A stretch of DNA of 64,000 nucleotides, taken from SOIA01 sp964348015. Its GTDB lineage: Bacteria > Acidobacteriota > Aminicenantia > Aminicenantales > Aminicenantaceae. The stretch is from NCBI GenBank assembly GCA_964348015.1, contig CAYGBC010000045.1, forward strand, positions 26,733 through 90,732, in the 5' to 3' direction. The translations under genes and the position numbers were made by a program. How positions within the stretch are numbered: position 1 is the first letter of the stretch; each line of letters starts with the position of its first letter. Below, in pieces: positions 41,646 through 49,945 of this stretch. A model generated the notes under the pieces. It searched no databases and was not told where the DNA came from. It was given only the letters and a program-made list of their open reading frames with translations.

Positions 41646-42549
41646 CCTTGACTCCTTTGTCCCCCACCTTGTCGATAAATATCGCGTTCAAAGAGGGTTC
41701 CTGGACCTCATACTTGTTGATAGAGATTTTTCCCACAAGGTTCTGGAGAAGAGCCTGCGGGTCGGCGCGTTCCTTGAGCTTGATCTCCATGAATTTTCCG
41801 TAGTCATCGATCTTTTCCACTTCGGAAAAATTCTGGATAAAACTCGCGTCGCCGTCGTAATCCAGGACCACAGTGTTCTTCCCGTACTGCTTCTTGATCT
41901 CACTGAGATTTCCCTCCAGGACCCTCTCCGCCTTATTTATCAAACAGATATCATCGCAAATCATCTCGACCTGCTCCATGCGGTGTGTCGAGAAAACGAT
42001 CGTCTTTCCCTTTTCCTTCATCTCCAACATGATATCCTTCAAGAGTTTGGTGTTCACCGGATCCAGACCGCCGAAAGGCTCATCCAGGATGATCAGCTCC
42101 GGCTGATGGATGACCGTCACGATGAACTGCAGCTTCTGCTGCATTCCTCTGGAAAGCTCCTCGACCTTTTTGGCCTTCCACTCCGTCAGGTCGAACTTTT
42201 CCAGCCAGTAATCAATTTCCCTCCATGCTCGACTGCCTCTCAAACCCTTCAGTTCTGCCAGGAACAAGAGGAGCTCTCCGACTTTCATCTTGGGGTAAAG
42301 CCCCCTGTCCTCGGGAAGGTATCCCACTTTTTCCTTGATTCCTTCGTCCATTTCATGTTCGAGGATCTTGATCGAGCCTTCATCAGGAATGATGATGTTC
42401 ATCACCATCCGGATGGTCGTCGTTTTTCCCGCACCGTTGGGTCCCAGGAGGCCGTAGATCGTCCCCTTAGGAATCCTGAACGAGAGACTTTTGACTGCAT
42501 AAAAATCGCCAAACCTCTTTGTGATGTTTTCAATCTCCAGCGCATTCAT
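41620..42549 (-). CDS. ABC transporter ATP-binding protein (NatA-like)
   Basis: 309 aa, first gene of the ABC pair. Walker A GPNGAGKTTTIRMV (about 36-49), the signature LSRGMQQKLQ (about 132-141) and Walker B LIILDEPFGGLDP (about 151-163), followed by the switch His in VFSTHRMEQVE, make a complete nucleotide-binding domain. A C-terminal extension of about 80 residues matches the DUF4162 domain often found in NatA-type proteins. The partner is the permease at 40314. Confidence 0.93.
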   Translation of the reverse strand: MNALEIENITKRFGDFYAVKSLSFRIPKGTIYGLLGPNGAGKTTTIRMVMNIIIPDEGSIKILEHEMDEGIKEKVGYLPEDRGLYPKMKVGELLLFLAELKGLRGSRAWREIDYWLEKFDLTEWKAKKVEELSRGMQQKLQFIVTVIHQPELIILDEPFGGLDPVNTKLLKDIMLEMKEKGKTIVFSTHRMEQVEMICDDICLINKAERVLEGNLSEIKKQYGKNTVVLDYDGDASFIQNFSEVEKIDDYGKFMEIKLKERADPQALLQNLVGKISINKYEVQEPSLNAIFIDKVGDKGVKDEENTVSH

Positions 42550-42791
42550 GACCTTTTCCTTTAATCCTTAGACTTGATCAGATGAATCTGATATCGGATT
42601 CCGCTCATCCCTGCGGAACCTGTTATTCTACTGAATCTCTCGGATAAAATCACTATGGAAATGATGTGTAACCTTATCCCTTTTATTCTCGTATTTTCTA
42701 TCTCCTATGCGACTATAATTTAATACGGTTTTCTGCTATAGTTTATTCTAATTCAAAACCGTGAATATTTCCTCAGGAAAAAGGAGGAAGG

Positions 42792-44504
42792 ATGAAAAGA
42801 GGAAAATACTTGCTGATCATAATTCTGATTTTTATCGTTCTGGGGATGGCGGCTATCGTATCTCTCTTCCTGTATGAGATCGGAAAACCCCCTCCAGTGA
42901 AATCCCACTCGTATCTAAACATCAAGCTCGCCGGACCGATCCAGGAGAGAGCGGTCCCTGATTTCATAACGACCATGTTTGCCGGGACACAGCCCCTCTC
43001 GATGCACGACATCTGGATGAATATCCAGAAAGCGAAGGTGGACAGCCGGATCAAATCCATCGTCCTTCAGATCGGTTACCTTCAGTGTGACTGGGCCAAA
43101 GTCAATGAAATCCGGGAAGCGATCCTGGATTTTAGAGAAACCGGGAAAAAGGCTTATGTCTACATCGAGGAAGCGCCGGAATTTGACAAGGAATACTATC
43201 TGGCCACGGCCTGTGACCGGATCATCCTCCACCCACTGGGCTGGATGGGCATCAACGGCATCGGAGGATACATCCCCTTCTTCAAAAGAGCTCTGGATAA
43301 ACTCGGCATAGAAGCGGAGATCGAACATGTCGAAGAATACAAAACAGCCTACAACATGTTCACAGAAGAAGGATTCACTCCCGCTCACCGGGAAATGATG
43401 GAGTCCCTCTACGGCAACCTTTACTCCCATTACGTCAAAGGAATCGCGGAAGCCAGAGGAAAGACAGAGCAAGAGATCAAAGAGCTAATCGACCACGGTA
43501 CATTCCACGGCGAACAGGCTCTGAAGGCCGGACTGGTGGATAACCTCCTCTACTGGGACGAATTGGAAGACGTCCTCAAAGACAACGGAAGACCAATGCA
43601 TAAGATCACACAAAAGCAGTATTCGAAGATCAAACCTTCATCCCTGGGTTTGCACAGAGGAAAAAAGATCGCTCTGATCTACGGAATCGGGCCAATCCAT
43701 ACTGGAGAAGGCGTCTATCAAACCATGGGCAGCGCGACGACCGCCCGCTTCATAAGAAAAGCCAGAAAAGACAAATCCATCGCTGCCGTCGTATTCCGGG
43801 TAGACAGCCCGGGGGGTTCGGCTGTGGCATCCGATGTGATCTGGAGGGAGGTCTCCCTTACGAAGAAAGAAAAACCGATCGTAATTTCCATGTCGGATGT
43901 GGCCGGATCGGGGGGATACTGGATATCCATGTCCGCCAGCAAAATCATCGCCCAGCCCCAGACACTCACGGGATCCATCGGAGTGATCTCCGGAAAATTC
44001 AACTTATCCCGCCTGTATGAAAAGCTGGGAATCACTTCCGAAAAAATCGCCTACGGGAAAAGGGCAGATCTGTATTCTTCCCACAGGAGTTTCACGCCTG
44101 AAGAAAAAGCCCTTCTGAAAGAGGAGATCCTGTGGATCTATGACCAGTTCCTCACAAAAGTCTCAGAAGGAAGGAATATGACCAAAGAGGAAGTCGACAG
44201 GATCGGGAAAGGGCGAGTCTGGACCGGAAGCCAGGCTCAAGAACGCGGCCTGGTTGATGAGCTGGGAGGATTGAGCAGGGCGATCGAGGCGGCCAAAGAC
44301 CTGGCCGGCATCCCTTCCGAGGAGGGTGTCAAATTAGTGGTCATGCCCAGAAAAGTCTCATTCTGGGAAGTTTTAATGGGAAGGTGGTTCGCTGCGATAC
44401 GAACAGGGCTTCACCCAGAACTTGAAAAATGGCTTTCCACGTTTCAAATTCTCGGAAAGGAAAGAACCCTGGCGCTGATGCCTTTCTGGTTCACTCTGGA
44501 ATAG
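42792..44504 (+). CDS. sppA: Signal peptide peptidase SppA, long (67K) type
   Basis: 570 aa, the tandem-domain form that degrades cleaved signal peptides in the inner membrane. An N-terminal anchor helix (about 7-27) precedes two S49 domains. The N-terminal domain holds the catalytic Lys in EHVEEYKTAYN (about 177-187). The C-terminal one holds RVDSPGGSAVASD (about 336-348) and the Ser in SDVAGSGGYW (about 369-378). Boxes TATAAT near 42714 and TGcTATAGT near 42735 upstream could be promoter -10 elements, the second in extended form. Confidence 0.93.
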   Translation: MKRGKYLLIIILIFIVLGMAAIVSLFLYEIGKPPPVKSHSYLNIKLAGPIQERAVPDFITTMFAGTQPLSMHDIWMNIQKAKVDSRIKSIVLQIGYLQCDWAKVNEIREAILDFRETGKKAYVYIEEAPEFDKEYYLATACDRIILHPLGWMGINGIGGYIPFFKRALDKLGIEAEIEHVEEYKTAYNMFTEEGFTPAHREMMESLYGNLYSHYVKGIAEARGKTEQEIKELIDHGTFHGEQALKAGLVDNLLYWDELEDVLKDNGRPMHKITQKQYSKIKPSSLGLHRGKKIALIYGIGPIHTGEGVYQTMGSATTARFIRKARKDKSIAAVVFRVDSPGGSAVASDVIWREVSLTKKEKPIVISMSDVAGSGGYWISMSASKIIAQPQTLTGSIGVISGKFNLSRLYEKLGITSEKIAYGKRADLYSSHRSFTPEEKALLKEEILWIYDQFLTKVSEGRNMTKEEVDRIGKGRVWTGSQAQERGLVDELGGLSRAIEAAKDLAGIPSEEGVKLVVMPRKVSFWEVLMGRWFAAIRTGLHPELEKWLSTFQILGKERTLALMPFWFTLE

Positions 44505-44792
44505 AAAAAAGAGCGGGTAGGGACCAATCGAACCTATTCATTAATTGATGACATTTCAATAATGTCATGGCGGGCCGAGATTGGCAATCCCATCAAGCAC
44601 GAAGAAAGAATTGATGGTGTCACTGAGAGCAAATCGCGGCAATCTCATAAAAAGAGATGATTTTTTCTATGAGATTGCCGCGCTTCCTCCAGTCGCTCGC
44701 AATGACACAGGGAGGGGATTGCCGCACTTCGCTCGCACAGAAACTTTATCAGACTTCCGCAATTTCCTCTATCGTTTGGATTCGCGCCCGGT
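44505..44792. repeat. REP-like repeats between convergent genes
   Basis: Between sppA and the helicase-nuclease. An 8-bp perfect hairpin ATGACATT/AATGTCAT (44548-44555 and 44561-44568) lies near the sppA end. REP-like units follow: one in inverse orientation (TGTCACTGAGAGC..CGGCAATCTCAT, 44620-44650), one direct (TATGAGATTGCCGCG..GCTCGCAATGACAC, 44668-44709) and a third near 44716. The first two face each other around an A/T-rich centre as at 19850-19940. No gene is seen. Confidence 0.75.
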
Positions 44793-47741
44793 TCAATACG
44801 CATATGAGGAGGGGCAGATCGTCCGGAAGTCACAAAAACTGCAGTTGTGCCAGTCGGGATGGGCAGAGTAGTCCTGAACACGGATACCCGCTTCGGCTTC
44901 CTTGATCTTTTCAGCCGCATTATCCATTTTTTTCTCTTCTTTCGACGCATGCCCGATGATATCTGACTCCAAGAAATGAAGCTGTGTCTCAATTAGAGGA
45001 CCGTCCTGTGTTTTAACGAAGGAAAGGGCATACAGGTCCATCTGGAGACTGTCTCTTGTTTTTTTATCCGCTTCTTTCTGAGACTTGACTTCTGTGGCCT
45101 TGTAGTCGATGATCACGGCACCTTCTTCTGTCTGATCGATCCTGTCCCAGCGCCCGGAAAAACGGACGTCATCCTGCTGCCATTTGAAGCTTTTTTCGAG
45201 AAAGAGAGGACGCCGCTTAGAATCTGTCTCTCTCTTGTAGAACCGCCGCAGCGCCTTCTTTCCAGCCTTCTTCCTCATCTCTTCATGCTCCCGGCTGAGG
45301 AATCCTTCATTGACCCACCGCTCTTCAAACGCATCCAGGAGTTTTTCCTCCGAGAGCCTCTTCCCCGACATCTGGCTCTGGAGGTAGAAATGAATCGTGT
45401 TGTGCAAAACTCGGCCGAACACAAGGTTGTGGTGAGGCAGGACAGGAATCCGCATGATATGTCTGTATTTGTACCGGAGCGGACACGTCAGATAATCATT
45501 TATCTGAAAATAGCTTAAAGTCAAAACTCCTTTTTTCTTCTCCTCTGAAATGATTTTGGGTGAGGGAGCCGGTTCCGCATACCGCTTGATCTCTTCCAGA
45601 GCGGAAGTCTGTAAAACTTCATCGCTCATCTTGGCGAGATCAAAGGCTTCGAGCACAAAAGGACTCACCTTTTTCAGGCGCTTCATACCGTAGTCTCTGG
45701 CCCAGGTCAAATACAGGAATCTTTTGGCCCTCGTCATCCCGACGTAGAAGAGCCTCCTCTCTTCCTGGAGAGATATCGTTTCTTTCTGCTCGTGTCCATA
45801 AGCAGCTCCCTTGGGCACCTTATCCTTCAGAATTTTATCGGGAATCGGGATCTTTTCTTTTCTCTCTCTCCCCGGAAACCGGTCGCTGATCAAACTGACC
45901 ATGAAGACGACGTCAAACTCCAGCCCTTTGGCTTTGTGGACCGTGAGTACGTTGACCGCATCCTCTTCCAGTTCGGCTTCCGCGGTGGCGGGATTGTCTC
46001 CCACCTGCATCAAGAGGTCAAGATGCCTGGCAAACGAAAGAATGGAATCATCATCGGTCAGTTCGGAGAAATTTTTGACCTTGTCAAAGAAAATCCGAAT
46101 ATTCTTTATCTGCAGCTCGGTCTGCGGACTCATCTCCTCGACGAGAGATTTGAGATAGCCTGTCCGTTCAATAAAGGAATAAATGATCCTCCCCGCATTT
46201 TGAGAATCCGAGAGCTTAACAAAGAAAATCAAATCTTCGAATATCCTCTTGATTTTGGTTCGAGTGGAATCTGAGATCCCCACAGGACTTGGCCCTTCAT
46301 ATATTTTTTTAAAAACATTATGCAGCGGAAGATGCTTCTTGTGGGCATGGTTGGAGATCACGGTTAGGTCGTACGGGTCAGCGGCATAGATCTGGGACAA
46401 AGCCAGATAAAAAAGACTCTTGCTGTCTTCAAAATCGGTCAAAGACTTGATAAAAGAAATCAGGATCTTCACTTCCTCCTGAGAGTACAGCCCCCGGCTT
46501 CCGGAAAACCGGAAGGGGATCTCTTTCATGTTCAAGGCTCTGAGGAAAGGATCCGCATCGGCATTTCTCCGGACCAGGACAGCAATATCTCCGTATCGAT
46601 ATCCTTCCTTGATTTTTTCTTCTATGATCCCGGCCACGCTGTCCGCTTCCTGGGAAAGAGTATCGAACGGAAGCCTGTATATGCATTTCCCATCACTGTG
46701 AATGGTCGACACGAGCTTCTTGTCGATTTCCTCCTCGAATTCCAGGCGGTCCGGGTTGTTCTTCTGGATCAGCTGACTGGCAAAATCGAGGATATCCTGA
46801 GTGGACCGGTAATTGATGTTCAAAACGACTTTCGTGTAATCCGGGTAAACCTTCCGGAAACTGTGAATATTGCTCAAGGATGCGCCCCTGAAACGGAATA
46901 TGCTCTGGTCATCATCGCCGCAGACAGTCAGGTTCCTGTGTTGGGCAGCCAGGAGCTTGAGGAGCTGGAACTGGATATAGTTCGTATCCTGGAATTCATC
47001 GACAAGTATATATTTGTATTTCTCCTGAAACTCTTTCAGAAGGGACGGCCTGTTCCGGAAAAGGTCCACGACCAGCAAGATCTGGTCCTCGAAATCGATC
47101 TTCCCTCCCTTCATCAATAATTTCTGGTAGTGCCCGTAGACCTTCGAGACTTCCAGATGCTTTCGCGCCTCTTCCTTCTCTGCGGCATTCGAAGCACTCT
47201 TGATCAGCCCCTGGGAATACTTCAGGTAATCATCCGGATTAATATCCTCCTGCTTCAGCCTCTTTATGGCATTCAACAGTTCCTGGATATGTTTGGTGGG
47301 ATAACTCAGGGGACGGTAATATTTCAGCGGGAGCTGAAAAAGATGTTCTCTAAAAAAAATGGCCTGCTCCACATCATCCAGAAGCTTGAAATCGGGCGAA
47401 AATCCCAATTCCATACCATAATCTCTCAGGACTCTTTCGCCAAATGAATTGAAGGTGCTGATCTCGACGAATGAGTAACTGTACGGAATCAGAAGGTCCA
47501 CTCTCTCTTCCATCTCGTTGGCGGCTTTCTCAGTAAACGTGACCGCCAAAATTTCCTCTGGCTTGGCCATCTTGGAAGCGATCAGATAGGCGATCCTGTG
47601 AGTGATGACCTTGGTTTTTCCCGTGCCCGCCCCGGCGATGATGAGCAGCGGGCCCGATTTATGAGTCACGGCATCTTTCTGGACAGGATTCAGAGCATCC
47701 AGCAATTGCTGCAAGCTTTCATCCTGGAGAGATAGGGACAT
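44793..47741 (-). CDS. UvrD/PcrA-type helicase with C-terminal RecB-like nuclease and Fe-S site
   Basis: 982-aa SF1A helicase-nuclease. Motif I IIAGAGTGKTKV near residues 32-43, Walker B LVDEFQDTNY near 240, GDDDQSIFRFRG, the YRSTQDIL motif and VHKAKGLEFDVVF / YVGMTRAKR (motifs V-VI) are complete. The C-terminal 250 residues form a PD-(D/E)XK domain: NDYLTCPLRYKYRH near 740, GRWDRID, VIIDYKATE and QMDLYALSF. Four Cys (LTCP, then CSFCDFRTIC at the very C-terminus) match the Fe-S site of AddB-like nucleases. It resembles single-chain AddA-like enzymes for double-strand break processing; no partner (addB, recC) is present here. Confidence 0.9.
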   Translation of the reverse strand: MSLSLQDESLQQLLDALNPVQKDAVTHKSGPLLIIAGAGTGKTKVITHRIAYLIASKMAKPEEILAVTFTEKAANEMEERVDLLIPYSYSFVEISTFNSFGERVLRDYGMELGFSPDFKLLDDVEQAIFFREHLFQLPLKYYRPLSYPTKHIQELLNAIKRLKQEDINPDDYLKYSQGLIKSASNAAEKEEARKHLEVSKVYGHYQKLLMKGGKIDFEDQILLVVDLFRNRPSLLKEFQEKYKYILVDEFQDTNYIQFQLLKLLAAQHRNLTVCGDDDQSIFRFRGASLSNIHSFRKVYPDYTKVVLNINYRSTQDILDFASQLIQKNNPDRLEFEEEIDKKLVSTIHSDGKCIYRLPFDTLSQEADSVAGIIEEKIKEGYRYGDIAVLVRRNADADPFLRALNMKEIPFRFSGSRGLYSQEEVKILISFIKSLTDFEDSKSLFYLALSQIYAADPYDLTVISNHAHKKHLPLHNVFKKIYEGPSPVGISDSTRTKIKRIFEDLIFFVKLSDSQNAGRIIYSFIERTGYLKSLVEEMSPQTELQIKNIRIFFDKVKNFSELTDDDSILSFARHLDLLMQVGDNPATAEAELEEDAVNVLTVHKAKGLEFDVVFMVSLISDRFPGRERKEKIPIPDKILKDKVPKGAAYGHEQKETISLQEERRLFYVGMTRAKRFLYLTWARDYGMKRLKKVSPFVLEAFDLAKMSDEVLQTSALEEIKRYAEPAPSPKIISEEKKKGVLTLSYFQINDYLTCPLRYKYRHIMRIPVLPHHNLVFGRVLHNTIHFYLQSQMSGKRLSEEKLLDAFEERWVNEGFLSREHEEMRKKAGKKALRRFYKRETDSKRRPLFLEKSFKWQQDDVRFSGRWDRIDQTEEGAVIIDYKATEVKSQKEADKKTRDSLQMDLYALSFVKTQDGPLIETQLHFLESDIIGHASKEEKKMDNAAEKIKEAEAGIRVQDYSAHPDWHNCSFCDFRTICPSSYAY

Positions 47742-47765
47742 ATTCTAAATGAAATGAGAAACGTT

Positions 47766-48077
47766 TTATTTTTTCTTATCGACGATCACGATCTCATCCG
47801 GCTTCATCAGCCACAGCTTCTCCCGGGCTTTCTTCTCCACGGCCTTTGGATTGGTCTTCAATTCCTCGATTTCTCTTTCCAGTTTTTTCATCTTCTGCTC
47901 GAGGCGTTCCACTTCCAGAAGCAATTCTTCCTTCATCTTCTGAGCTCGATAAATCTCGATGAGACCCTTTTTTCCGAAAAAAGAGGACAGGAGCAGAATC
48001 GTAAAGAAAAACACCGCCGCCCCGATGATAATCTTTTTTCGAAAAGAAGAACTGAGTTTCTCTTTTTTTTCTCTCAA
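47766..48077 (-). CDS. FtsB/DivIC-type septum formation initiator
   Basis: 103 aa. The TTG at 48077 overlaps the upstream TGA by two bases and has GGAG eight bases before it, so it is preferred over ATG codons inside the upstream gene. A basic cytoplasmic tail is followed by one membrane helix (about 20-38), then a coiled coil (about 47-80, KMKEELLLEVERLEQKM) and the conserved AREKLWLMKPDEIVIV end. That is the layout of FtsB/DivIC. It is translationally coupled to the phosphohexomutase gene rather than to a divisome gene. Confidence 0.85.
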   Translation of the reverse strand: MREKKEKLSSSFRKKIIIGAAVFFFTILLLSSFFGKKGLIEIYRAQKMKEELLLEVERLEQKMKKLEREIEELKTNPKAVEKKAREKLWLMKPDEIVIVDKKK

Positions 48078-49474
48078 GCGATCAACTCCAATCCCTGATT
48101 CATCAGCTTCTCGAGTTCCTTCTGAGTTCCAGATTCCGCATAACACCGAACACACGGCTCAGTTCCCGAAAACCTAAGAAGAAACCAGTCATCATCAGGA
48201 AAATCCAGTTTCAAGCCGTCGATCGTTTCCACGTTCACAACCTTCCTGTCTCCGAGCTTCCCGGGAGGATTCTGAATAATCTTCCGCAGCTTCTTTTCCT
48301 TCTCTGTGCTCAGCGGAATGCTTCTCTGTCCTCCCACTCTCTTCCCGTATTCGCGGTACAAATCATCGATCAGCTGGCGGATAGACTTACCGGACGCGGC
48401 CATCATTTCCGCGACGAGCAGGCCGGCGAATATCCCATCCTTCTCGGGAAGGTGGTCTTTTATGGCGACACAAGCGCTTTCCTCTCCTCCAAACATGATC
48501 TTTTTCTTCAGGAAAAGGTCTGCCAGGTATTTGAACCCGACTGGAGTTTTATAAAGGGGTAAATCATGTTTCCTCGCGATCCGGTCTATCAGATGAGTCG
48601 TCGCGACTGAACGCGCCACGCCCCCTTTCCATCCTTTCGTCGAAACGAGATAATCCAGAAGCAGGGAGATGATCAGGTTCTGCACGATGAAATTCCCTTG
48701 ATCATCTACAATTCCGAAACGGTCGCCGTCACCGTCCGTGGCGATCCCGAGATTGCACTTCTTATCCCTGACAAGCGTTTTCAGCTCCTCAAGATTCTCC
48801 TCTGAGCAGGAAGGCGCGATTCCTCCAAAATAGGGATCGATAAATCCGTGCAGCTCCTCCACAGGAATGTTATTTTCTTCCAGGATCTCATCCAGATATT
48901 CCCGGCTTGTCCCATAAAGCAAATCCACCGCGATTTTCAGTTTGGATTTGCGGATCAAGTCAAAATTGATCTTATCCTGGATGAACGACAGATAATCATT
49001 CTGAAGGTCGATCTTCTTAACAAACTCAGTCCGGGGATAGTAGGGACAGAATGGAGGCTTTTTCTGGAGAATTTTGATCTCCTCCTCTATTTTATCCGTA
49101 TCTACGGACATCGCAGGTGCTCCGGTCTCTGTGTTGAACTTGAGGCCGTTGTACTCAGGAGGATTGAAAGACGCAGTAAAATTGATGCCTCCTTGAGCTT
49201 TCCTTTTTATGACCTGGTAGGCCAGAGCCTGGGAAGGAGCGTCTCTGTCGGTCAAAAACACATAAATCTGGTTGTGGGAGAGAACCTTCGCGGCTTCAAA
49301 AGCGTATCTCTCTGAAAGAAAGCGGGTGTCATAATCCACCACAACAGATATGTTCTGGTCCGTGAATTTTTTCTTCAGATAGTGGGCTATAGCCTGGACG
49401 ACTGTTCTGACATTTTGGAACGTGAATTCATCCCCCATTATGGCCCGCCACCCCGAAGTGCCGAAAGTAATCAT
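48074..49474 (-). CDS. Alpha-D-phosphohexomutase (phosphoglucomutase/phosphomannomutase type)
   Basis: 467 aa from the ATG at 49474, which begins MITFGTSGWRAIMG, the normal N-terminus of the family. The phospho-Ser loop is FTASFNPPEYNGLKF (about 92-106, with Phe where His is usual in TASHNP), the metal loop ATDGDGDRFGI near 232-242, the sugar-binding GGEESACV near 330-337 and the phosphate-binding RFSGTEPCVR near 441-450. The substrate, glucose-1-P, mannose-1-P or a glucosamine-P, cannot be fixed from motifs. Confidence 0.9.
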   Translation of the reverse strand: MITFGTSGWRAIMGDEFTFQNVRTVVQAIAHYLKKKFTDQNISVVVDYDTRFLSERYAFEAAKVLSHNQIYVFLTDRDAPSQALAYQVIKRKAQGGINFTASFNPPEYNGLKFNTETGAPAMSVDTDKIEEEIKILQKKPPFCPYYPRTEFVKKIDLQNDYLSFIQDKINFDLIRKSKLKIAVDLLYGTSREYLDEILEENNIPVEELHGFIDPYFGGIAPSCSEENLEELKTLVRDKKCNLGIATDGDGDRFGIVDDQGNFIVQNLIISLLLDYLVSTKGWKGGVARSVATTHLIDRIARKHDLPLYKTPVGFKYLADLFLKKKIMFGGEESACVAIKDHLPEKDGIFAGLLVAEMMAASGKSIRQLIDDLYREYGKRVGGQRSIPLSTEKEKKLRKIIQNPPGKLGDRKVVNVETIDGLKLDFPDDDWFLLRFSGTEPCVRCYAESGTQKELEKLMNQGLELIA

Positions 49475-49524
49475 CTCTTTTTTTCCAAAATTACCACAAG
49501 ACCTGAGGAAAAGCAACCTTCAGG
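49475..49524. other. Leader of the phosphohexomutase gene
   Basis: Short AT-rich leader between the mutase start and the inverted-repeat element; no gene. Confidence 0.5.
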
Positions 49525-49846
49525 TTGTTTTGGAGAATAGGCGCGTTCCCAACAAGATTTTTAACGCCAATCCTTCACCGCACTTCTCGGTGGATAAGCG
49601 AAGGCCTGTGGGTGAGAAAACCGTTTGAAGGAGGAGCGGGCATGGTTCCTCACCTAAAAGGTGAGGAGAGCGGAGCCTGAAACCGAGCTGCTTTTGACTC
49701 GCTGGGGCAAAAGCTGCGTGTTTTCGGAATCCACAGGCCAGAGCTTTTTCAATACATACTCGCTGTCCGACTATGTCGGATTCCCTCGAAGAGCAAATTC
49801 CGAAGGCTAAATCTTCTATGGTCACTTCGACTATTCTCCAAAACAA
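49525..49846. mobile_element. 322-bp element with 16-bp perfect terminal inverted repeats, highly structured interior
   Basis: TTGTTTTGGAGAATAG at 49525-49540 is the exact complement of 49831-49846. Inside, a 9-bp stem GGCCTGTGG/CCACAGGCC (49603-49611 and 49731-49739) continues with GAAAAC/GTTTTC (49616-49621 and 49720-49725); hairpins CCTCACCT/AGGTGAGG (49648-49655 and 49659-49666), GCTTTTG/CAAAAGC (49690-49696 and 49708-49714), CACCG/CGGTG (49576-49580 and 49588-49592) and TCCGAC/GTCGGA (49766-49771 and 49775-49780) fill most of the rest. No transposase. It may be a MITE-like element, a structured RNA gene, or both. The remaining bases to 49945 are the leader of the next gene. Confidence 0.6.
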
Positions 49847-49945
49847 AATCCCTAAAAGGAACTAAAAAGAGAAAAGCAGTCTTTTCGCTTTTCCTGATAT
49901 TGACATCTGCGGGATACTTCATTTAACTTAAAAGCAGTATCGGGA

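Noticed and set aside
41488..42564. 358-codon plus-strand open frame antisense to the ABC ATPase
   Set aside because: The minus-strand gene has all ABC motifs; the plus frame is its shadow.
44520..44545. tRNA T-arm-like word (GGTTCGATTGGTCCC on the minus strand)
   Set aside because: No matching acceptor, anticodon or D arm can be formed around it.
49520..49846. 108-codon minus-strand open frame coinciding with the inverted-repeat element
   Set aside because: Its ends coincide with the terminal repeats and the interior pairs into hairpins, so structure rather than coding explains the sequence.
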